The notes beneath the pieces were generated by a model. It was not told the origin of the DNA, did not search any database, and was given only the letters and a program-made list of their open reading frames with translations. From the NCBI GenBank assembly GCA_910578735.1, contig CAJTSQ010000041.1:1-19566 (forward strand): DNA of 19,566 nt, in the 5' to 3' direction. The position numbers and the translations under genes are program-made. Below are positions 15,538 through 19,566 of the stretch, one piece after another (the first letter of the stretch is position 1; each line of letters opens with the position of its first letter). This DNA comes from an uncultured Oscillospiraceae bacterium (GTDB lineage: Bacteria; Bacillota; Clostridia; Oscillospirales; Oscillospiraceae).

Positions 15538-16713
15538 ATGGGGCGGATTGTAGGAAAGGCGCAATATCGGGATATTCTCCTGGGCGCGGGCCTGCTCTGG
15601 GCCACGCTGGCGCTGGTGCTGTGGCCGGAGCAGGCCATGGGGGCCATGCGGGACGGCATCAAGCTGTGCGGCAATGTGATCCTCCCCTCCCTGTTCCCCT
15701 TCTTCGTACTCTCCTCCCTGGTGGTGGAGCTGGGAATGTCCCGGTATCTGGGCCGGCTGCTGGAGCCGGTGATGGCCCCCCTGTTCCGGGTCAACGGCAG
15801 CTGTGCCGCCGCCCTGACCCTGGGCTTTGTGGGAGGCTACCCCGTGGGAGCCCGCACCGCCATCCAGATTTACGAAAACGGCCAGTGCTCCCGCACCGAG
15901 GCGGAGCGGATGCTGGCCTTCTGCAACAACAGCGGCCCCGCCTTCATTCTGGGCGTAGTGGGGGCCGGAGTATTTGGCAGCGGAGCGGCCGGACTGCTGC
16001 TCTACCTCACCCACCTGCTGGCCTCCCTGCTGGTGGGGGTGCTGTTCCGGTTTTACCGGCCGGCGGAGGGAGCCCAGACCCGACGGAGCCGCGGGCCTCA
16101 GTTCCATGCCGCCAGCTTTTCCAAGGCCTTTACCAACTCGGTCACCGGAGCCATGCAGTCCACCCTGAATATCTGCGCGTTTATTCTGTTTTTCACCGTC
16201 TTCCTGCGCATCCTGGCTTACGCGGGGATCCTGGAGATGCTGGGCAGACTTCTCTCCGCCCTGCTGGCCCCTCTGGGCATGGACCAGACCCGGGCGGAGC
16301 AGCTCCTCACCGGACTGGTGGAGGTGTCCTCCGGGGTGTCCTCCCTCACCAACGGCACTTTGTCCGGGCGGCTGTCCATGGCCGCTTTCATGCTGGGCTG
16401 GGCGGGGGTGTCCGTCCACTGCCAGGTGCTGGCCTTTTTGGGGGACAGCGGCCTGTCCGTCGGCACCTACGTGACCGGAAAGCTGCTCCACGGCATTCTC
16501 TCTGCCGGGCTGACCTCCCTGCTTTTCCGTACCCTCCCCCTCCGCAGCCCCGCCTCCGCCTACCTGGCGGAACAGACCCAGGCCATTGCTCAACTGGACT
16601 TCCACCAGGCGCTCACCCTGTCCGCCGCCGCGGCCTGGGGCCTCTGGCTGGCCTTCTTTGCCCTGTGCGTGGTACAAAAAAACAGTGGTAAACGGCGGAA
16701 GACTGTAGTATAA
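15538..16713 (+). CDS. ylbJ: Sporulation integral membrane protein YlbJ
   Basis: A 391-residue membrane protein matching YlbJ, a mother-cell sporulation protein in Bacillus required for normal spore formation. It has about eight to ten hydrophobic segments and two Gate/nucleoside-recognition-type halves. Signatures include LPSLFPFFVLSSL, GFVGGYPVGARTA and FCNNSGPAFILG in the first half, and GLVEVSSGVSSL in the second. Length agrees with the family (about 400). The ATG at 15538 follows GGAGAGGAG. An octamer CATACGCT 35 bp upstream (15496-15503) resembles a sigma-E -10 (CATACA-T), but I cannot find a matching -35. Its stop codon lies within the TATAAT of the next gene's promoter. Confidence 0.92.
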   Translation: MGRIVGKAQYRDILLGAGLLWATLALVLWPEQAMGAMRDGIKLCGNVILPSLFPFFVLSSLVVELGMSRYLGRLLEPVMAPLFRVNGSCAAALTLGFVGGYPVGARTAIQIYENGQCSRTEAERMLAFCNNSGPAFILGVVGAGVFGSGAAGLLLYLTHLLASLLVGVLFRFYRPAEGAQTRRSRGPQFHAASFSKAFTNSVTGAMQSTLNICAFILFFTVFLRILAYAGILEMLGRLLSALLAPLGMDQTRAEQLLTGLVEVSSGVSSLTNGTLSGRLSMAAFMLGWAGVSVHCQVLAFLGDSGLSVGTYVTGKLLHGILSAGLTSLLFRTLPLRSPASAYLAEQTQAIAQLDFHQALTLSAAAAWGLWLAFFALCVVQKNSGKRRKTVV

Positions 16714-16714
16714 T
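16709..16714 (+). promoter_or_regulatory. Putative -10 box for the small four-Cys gene
   Basis: A perfect TATAAT overlaps the ylbJ stop codon. The sequence 17 bp upstream (TGGTAA) is a poor -35. A start near 16721 would give a leader of about 33 nt to the ATT start at 16754. Confidence 0.4.
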
Positions 16715-16753
16715 GCAGACAGCCATCGAAACAATACAAAGGAGTGGTTTGCC

Positions 16754-16966
16754 ATTAAACTGTTTCAGACATCCATTGAGCCGCGCTGTGCCTACTGCGC
16801 CCGGGGCCGGGAGCTGGAGCCCGGACAAATCGTCTGCCCCAAAAAGGGAGTGATGTCCGCCGGCTCCCACTGCGGGGCGTTTCAGTACGACCCTTTGAAG
16901 CGGGTTCCTCCCCGCCCCACCAAGCTGTCCGGTTCCGGTCTGAGAGACGAGGATTTTACCCTATAG
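16754..16966 (+). CDS. Small four-cysteine protein with apparent ATT start
   Basis: A 70-residue frame with clear protein character, missed by callers that require ATG, GTG or TTG. It reads (ATT)KLFQTSIEPRCAYCARG, then a second Cys region (IVCPKKG, SHCGAF), then basic/proline-rich YDPLKRVPPRPTKL and an acidic end RDEDFTL. The Cys pattern C-x2-C (12, 15), Cys28 and Cys40 looks like a zinc ribbon or knuckle. Upstream the frame is open only to a TAG at 16706-16708, and no ATG, GTG or TTG occurs before the first Cys pair. AAAGGAG (16738-16744) is 9 bases before ATT, ideal spacing. CTG at 16760 is the alternative. I recall similar short proteins in Oscillospiraceae, but the function is unknown. 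Confidence 0.75.
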   Translation: MKLFQTSIEPRCAYCARGRELEPGQIVCPKKGVMSAGSHCGAFQYDPLKRVPPRPTKLSGSGLRDEDFTL

Positions 16967-16981
16967 CTGGAAAAAAGAGGA

Positions 16982-17025
16982 AAAAAATTACCTGTAAAGT
17001 ATAATTACATTACAGGTAATTTTTT
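16982..17025. terminator. Strong AT-rich intrinsic terminator
   Basis: A 16-bp perfect stem (16982-16997 with 17010-17025, 12-base loop) built on TTACCTGTAA/TTACAGGTAA between an A-tract and a T-tract. It follows the four-Cys gene by 15 bp on the plus strand and is symmetric enough to work in both directions. Confidence 0.9.
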
Positions 17026-17058
17026 GTATTCTATGAAAGTTTCCTGATATTCTTCCAC

Positions 17059-17113
17059 TCTGCGACGATATCCCCCATAAGTCGTCTTTTTCGTTGGCGA
17101 AGGGCGTCGCAGA
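17059..17113. other. Inverted repeat upstream of the DUF6514-like gene
   Basis: TCTGCGACG (17059-17067) is complementary to CGTCGCAGA (17105-17113); a small TTCG/CGAA hairpin lies between them. It sits between the terminator and the TATAAT at 17163, so it would not be in the main mRNA. It could be an operator, an unrecognised small RNA, or a remnant. There is no T-run. Confidence 0.35.
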
Positions 17114-17162
17114 AGGAGTTTTCTTGCGATATATTTCTCTTTCCTAAATCAAAAGGGTACTA

Positions 17163-17168
17163 TATAAT
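17163..17168 (+). promoter_or_regulatory. -10 box of the DUF6514-like gene
   Basis: A perfect TATAAT with TTTCCT 17 bp upstream, a weak -35. It lies 40 bp before the chosen ATG at 17209. Confidence 0.5.
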
Positions 17169-17208
17169 GTGGTCGCTAATATAATTAATGGAAGGAGAAT
17201 ACAATATC

Positions 17209-17475
17209 ATGGAAATGAAGATTGCATCCCGACAGTTTTTGGATCAAGAAGGACGGCCGCGCTGTTTCCACTATTTTCTTACCATTGACCAAGAGGAGAC
17301 CGATCGATTTTTCTGCGAAAATTACGGTGTGCGCGTGGCCGAGGAGGCGGCGGACGACCGCAGCCTGCGCGCCATTACAACCAGCGCGTCCCGCATTGAC
17401 GAGCTTATCACCTTGCTTGTGGACAACACCGTGGGACCCGCAGGACTGGATGATGTGGTATCCGATTGGCTGTAA
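17209..17475 (+). CDS. DUF6514-like small protein
   Basis: An 88-residue soluble protein starting MEMKIASRQFLDQEGRPRCFHYFL. It continues with a YGVRVAEE segment, an ITTSASRIDELITLLVDNTVGPAGL region and an end DDVVSDWL. This order (FLDEEG..YFL, YGV, TTS...I..L...L..N.V.P..L.DVV.D.L) fits what I recall of DUF6514, a small Clostridia family of unknown function. The ATG at 17209 is preceded by AAGGAG at 11 bases; an earlier in-frame ATG at 17188 would overlap that SD. It is a single gene with its own promoter and is convergent with the OadG-like gene. Confidence 0.75.
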   Translation: MEMKIASRQFLDQEGRPRCFHYFLTIDQEETDRFFCENYGVRVAEEAADDRSLRAITTSASRIDELITLLVDNTVGPAGLDDVVSDWL

Positions 17476-17495
17476 GGCAAAAACACTATACAGGT

Positions 17496-17520
17496 ATAAA
17501 ACCGATTATTTTTTTCGGTT
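17496..17520 (-). terminator. Weak terminator after the OadG-like gene
   Basis: On the minus strand a 6-bp stem AACCGA/TCGGTT (17515-17520 with 17500-17505) contains the stop codon in its loop and is followed by a short T-rich stretch. The short stem makes this tentative. Confidence 0.35.
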
Positions 17521-17631
17521 GTCCAGCTTTTGTAGCAGGGCAACCAAAGCGGCAATCAGTCCCAGGACAACGAAAATGCCCAGCATCCCCTGCCCCAGCA
17601 TCTCCAAAGCGTAAACTGTAGTTGTATTCAT
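17506..17631 (-). CDS. OadG-like small subunit of the Na+-translocating decarboxylase
   Basis: A 41-residue single-pass membrane protein: a short N-terminus MNTTTVYALEMLGQ, one hydrophobic helix (about 17-34, MLGIFVVLGLIAALVALL) and a basic tail QKLDNRKK. This matches the minimal gamma (OadG-related) subunits that assemble with the beta subunit of sodium-pumping decarboxylases. It lies 13 bp after the beta subunit gene with an excellent SD (AAGGAGGG, 7 bases before ATG at 17631). It is too short for many gene callers. The role is inferred from position and topology, because sequence alone at this length is weak evidence. Confidence 0.8.
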   Translation of the reverse strand: MNTTTVYALEMLGQGMLGIFVVLGLIAALVALLQKLDNRKK

Positions 17632-17644
17632 GAAATATCCCTCC

Positions 17645-18790
17645 TTAAGCTAAGTTGGCAAAGTACTGCAGCACCACGCCGCCCGCCACCACCGAGGCGA
17701 TCTGTCCGGAGACGTTGGCCGCGATGGCGTGCATCAGCAGATGATTCTGGGGGTCGGCCTCCTGGCCCAGCTTTTCGATCACCCGCGCGGACATGGGGAA
17801 GGCGGAGATGCCCGCCGCGCCCACCATGGGGTTGATTTTATTGCTGGGAGTAAAGAGGTTCAGCACCTTGACGAACAGCACGCCCACCACGGAATCCAGC
17901 ACAAAGGCCATCAGGCCCAGGCCCATAATCATAAAAGTCTCCCACCGAACAAACTGATCCGCCTTCATGGAGAAGGAGATGGTGATGCCCAGCAGAAGGG
18001 TCACCAGATTGGCCAGCTCATTCTGAGCGGTGTTGGCCAGGGAGGGCAGCACGCCGCACTCTCGAATCAGGTTGCCGAACATGAGGAAGCCCACCAGCGC
18101 CACCGAGGCGGGGGCCACGAGGCCGGCCACTGCAGTCACCAGGACAGGGAACAGAATCCGGGTCCGCCGGGTAACCGTCTGGGGGGTGTAGGGCATCCGC
18201 ATACTGCGGTCTTTCCGCGTGGTGACCAGCTTGACGGCACAGGGCTGGATGATGGGAACCAGTGCCATATAGGAGTAGGCGGCCACCGCAATGGCCCCCA
18301 CAAAATTGGATTTCAGGGTCTGGGAGACCAGCAGCGCGGTAGGGCCGTCCGCCGCGCCGATAATCCCGATGGACGCAGCGTCCTTCAGGTCGAAACCCAA
18401 GGCGGCCGCGATGAGGATGGTGAGGAATATTCCCGCCTGGGCGGCCGCTCCGCACAGCAGCAGCTTGGGATTGGCCAGCAGGGGACCGAAATCGATCATG
18501 GCGCCGATGCCGATAAACAGCAGCAGGGGCATGGCCTCGCTGGCCTCGATGCCCACCTCAAAAAGCCACTGGATAATACCGTTGGTCTCCCCCACCCCGG
18601 CGTTGAACTGGTCGACCACGCCGGACAGGGGCAGGTTGACCAATATGGCTCCGAAGCCCATGGGCATAAGCAGGGCGGGCTCAAAGCCTTTCTCCACAGC
18701 CAGGTAGATGAGCAGCCCGCCGATGACATACATAAGCAGCTGCTGCCAGGTGATGGACAAAAGTCCCTGCCAGATGAATGAAAGATTCAT
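17645..18790 (-). CDS. Sodium ion-translocating decarboxylase beta subunit
   Basis: A 381-residue polytopic membrane protein, the Na+-conducting subunit of biotin-dependent decarboxylases (oxaloacetate OadB, methylmalonyl-CoA MmdB, glutaconyl-CoA GcdB). It uses the free energy of decarboxylation to export Na+. Diagnostic segments are GAMIDFGPLLANP, the Na+-site segment SIGIIGAADGPTALLVS (Asp148, equivalent to the essential Asp of OadB) and SNKINPMVGAAGISAFPMSARV. Length is typical for this shorter beta type. ATG at 18790 with AAGGAG. The carboxyltransferase and biotin carrier subunits are not in the window, so the substrate is undetermined. It is followed by the 41-residue gamma-like gene and preceded by a structured leader with a terminator. 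Confidence 0.95.
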   Translation of the reverse strand: MNLSFIWQGLLSITWQQLLMYVIGGLLIYLAVEKGFEPALLMPMGFGAILVNLPLSGVVDQFNAGVGETNGIIQWLFEVGIEASEAMPLLLFIGIGAMIDFGPLLANPKLLLCGAAAQAGIFLTILIAAALGFDLKDAASIGIIGAADGPTALLVSQTLKSNFVGAIAVAAYSYMALVPIIQPCAVKLVTTRKDRSMRMPYTPQTVTRRTRILFPVLVTAVAGLVAPASVALVGFLMFGNLIRECGVLPSLANTAQNELANLVTLLLGITISFSMKADQFVRWETFMIMGLGLMAFVLDSVVGVLFVKVLNLFTPSNKINPMVGAAGISAFPMSARVIEKLGQEADPQNHLLMHAIAANVSGQIASVVAGGVVLQYFANLA

Positions 18791-18840
18791 ATTTTTAGCA
18801 CTCCTTTTTCATTATCCTTTCCAGTTTTGAGATATCTATC

Positions 18841-18878
18841 AAAAAAGACCTGCGCTCCGAAGCTCGGAACGCAGGTCT
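18841..18878 (-). terminator. Leader terminator upstream of the Na+ decarboxylase genes
   Basis: Minus-strand stem AGACCTGCG/CGCAGGTCT (18870-18878 with 18846-18854) plus an inner TCCGA/TCGGA helix, then six T/U. Its 5' arm shares the GACCUGC bases with the 3' end of the upstream folded leader, so the two structures compete. It is 50 bp before the beta subunit start. Confidence 0.88.
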
Positions 18879-18979
18879 GGTCATTTCAGGCACAGCCAGA
18901 GCGGCCACACGGACCGCACATGCTTGTTGACTGGCGCCGCGCACCGGAAACGGCGCGCCGACTACTCCCCTTTGCTGTA
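18874..18979 (-). promoter_or_regulatory. Candidate cation riboswitch (yybP-ykoY-like or Na+ class)
   Basis: The predicted RNA begins near 18979 and reads AAAGGGGAGUAG (18962-18973). It then has an 8-bp arm (18951-18958 with 18939-18946, loop UUUC on the RNA), a single-stranded AGUCAACA (18925-18932), a second GC arm (GCGG/CCGC, near 18902-18917), and AAUGACCAGACC (18874-18885). A GGGGAGUAG box near the 5' end and an AGACC at the 3' end are hallmarks of the yybP-ykoY manganese riboswitch. GC(AA)AGG can pair with CCUGC to close a P1 helix that excludes the terminator. The class is not certain: the interior does not match the Mn2+ aptamers I know, and the Na+-pump context suggests a sodium-sensing class as an alternative. 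Confidence 0.6.
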
Positions 18980-18985
18980 TGGGGC

Positions 18986-19015
18986 ATGGTATCACATCCC
19001 CCTCACTGTTGTCAA
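18986..19015 (-). promoter_or_regulatory. Promoter of the riboswitch-Na+ decarboxylase unit
   Basis: A perfect -35 TTGACA (19010-19015) on the minus strand, an 18-bp spacer, and TACCAT (18986-18991) with an extended TGA directly before it. It lies just downstream of the stop of the 86-residue gene and gives a leader of about 189 nt before the ATG at 18790. Confidence 0.8.
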
Positions 19016-19022
19016 GAGGTTT

Positions 19023-19283
19023 TCAGGATAAATTTTCCGCAAATTTTTCTACTGACTGTCCATCTCCACAATCCCGTCCACGGACCAGCTCCAGAGCGCA
19101 GGCCTCCATCAGGGCCAGCATGTTGGGGGTGGACAAAATTTTAGCCCCCGCCGTGCCGATGCGCTTGGCGGTCATGGTGTCGTCCACCGTCCAGGTGAGA
19201 CTGTGCCGGGTGGGTTTTTTGTCCAGAATGGCCGCGACCTCCTCCAGATTGCCCCGGCGGATCATGGTAAGCAGTTTTTTCAT
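19023..19283 (-). CDS. Hypothetical 86-residue protein
   Basis: A soluble protein that I do not recognise. The N-terminus MKKLLTMIRRGNLEEVAAILDKKP has the look of one ankyrin-like helix pair (RGNLEEVAAIL), but there is no second repeat. The middle (SLTWTVDDTMTAKRIGTAGAKIL) and the end hold no clear motif, and there is no membrane segment. The ATG at 19283 overlaps the DUF4177-like stop as ATGA, with AAGGAGC as SD, so translation is coupled. It ends just ahead of the promoter of the sodium-pump unit, with no separate terminator visible. Confidence 0.75.
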   Translation of the reverse strand: MKKLLTMIRRGNLEEVAAILDKKPTRHSLTWTVDDTMTAKRIGTAGAKILSTPNMLALMEACALELVRGRDCGDGQSVEKFAENLS

Positions 19284-19486
19284 GGCAGCTCCTTTTCAAA
19301 AATCAGGTCCATCTCAACCACGGTCCCCGTTCCCATCTGGACCGCCGGGATGCAGCCCACGTACCGCCAGCCATCCTTGGCCCGGCGGTTGATAATCTCC
19401 CGCTGTCCTTTCGTCTCGCTCTTGTTGGTGGCCCACTGGACCCGGCCTGTGTAGACATGGATGCGCTCATACTCATAGGTATACAT
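19280..19486 (-). CDS. DUF4177-like small protein
   Basis: A 68-residue soluble protein with the DUF4177 plan: an N-terminal beta strand (MYTYEYERIHVYTG), a helix with EIINRRAKDGWRYVGCIPA, and a C-terminal strand (VVEMDLIFEKEL). These small proteins have no established function. The ATG at 19486 has AGGAGGAG 7 bases upstream; the frame extends further into the adjacent repeat without a better start. It overlaps the next gene by four bases. A hairpin repeat copy lies just upstream of its SD, so its promoter must be beyond the window or the mRNA leader contains the repeat. Confidence 0.75.
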   Translation of the reverse strand: MYTYEYERIHVYTGRVQWATNKSETKGQREIINRRAKDGWRYVGCIPAVQMGTGTVVEMDLIFEKELP

Positions 19487-19511
19487 AATATTTCTCCTCC
19501 TTTCTGTGAAT

Positions 19512-19566
19512 GGAATCCCCCCGCCACTTCGTGGCCCTCCCCCCTTTAGCAAGGGGGGCTTTTTTT
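19512..19566 (+). repeat. Hairpin intergenic repeat, copy D (plus orientation)
   Basis: Same layout as the repeats at the left end: GGAATCCCCC, then a GCCAC/GTGGC hairpin (19523-19527 with 19531-19535), then an 8-bp CCCCCCTT/AAGGGGGG hairpin (19539-19546 with 19551-19558, loop TAGC). A run of seven T at 19560-19566 follows a single C, so on the plus strand it looks like an intrinsic terminator. The right edge may be cut by the window. Confidence 0.8.

Noticed and set aside
15345..16691. A 448-codon open frame overlapping ylbJ in another plus frame
   Set aside because: YlbJ signatures lie in the other frame. This one is Gly/Pro/Arg-rich with no domain, and its early part lacks a ribosome binding site.
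18874..18979. T-box or amino-acid attenuator upstream of the sodium pump
   Set aside because: No T-box core (AGGGTGGNACCGCG) and no leader peptide with repeated codons; the GGGGAGUAG and AGACC boxes fit a metal-type aptamer better.

Overview
The window (about 19.6 kb, GC-rich) looks like a chromosomal stretch of a spore-forming, anaerobic Clostridia member, most likely from the Oscillospiraceae/Oscillospirales (Flavonifractor, Lawsonibacter, Intestinimonas or Oscillibacter-like). The basis is a clear SigG, a SpoIIIE/FtsK translocase and YlbJ, together with IreB, a Na+-pumping decarboxylase beta subunit, strong AGGAGG-type ribosome binding sites, and a hairpin-rich intergenic repeat family of the kind common in these genomes. 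The taxon is an inference. I see no rRNA, tRNA, CRISPR array, insertion sequence or phage gene, and no gene-free stretch longer than about 300 bases.

Left part (1-7.6 kb, minus strand): a mosaic of hairpin repeats, then sigG, a DUF523 gene and ireB. Next comes a tightly packed unit read as uppP > spoIIIE/ftsK > unknown acidic protein > MFS transporter. It couples undecaprenyl-phosphate recycling with chromosome translocation and has its own extended -10 promoter.

Middle (7.6-15.3 kb): ackA (minus) and tmcAL (plus) are divergent, and their predicted promoters face each other and overlap. AckA interconverts acetate and acetyl-phosphate; TmcAL consumes acetate to modify tRNA-Met. TmcAL is followed by a DUF3810 membrane protein with an HExxH motif. 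A bidirectional terminator separates it from a convergent five-gene minus-strand unit: DUF2804 > YgjP-like metallopeptidase > half-length YitT/YczE-like membrane protein > rarA > TauE/SafE permease. A good sigma-A promoter precedes that unit.

Right part (15.3-19.6 kb): ylbJ (plus) is followed by an easily missed 70-residue four-cysteine protein that appears to start at ATT, a strong terminator, and a DUF6514-like gene. On the minus strand, a Na+-translocating decarboxylase beta subunit and a 41-residue OadG-like subunit lie behind a 190-nt leader. This leader has a promoter, a GGGGAGUAG-type box, folded arms and an overlapping intrinsic terminator, which is the architecture of a cation-sensing riboswitch. 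Upstream of it are two small overlapping unknown genes (an 86-residue protein and a DUF4177-like protein). The window closes with another copy of the hairpin repeat.

The most interesting items are the candidate riboswitch over the sodium-pump genes, the hidden ATT-start gene, the acetate-linked ackA/tmcAL promoter arrangement, and the half-length YitT-like protein that keeps its own translation signals.
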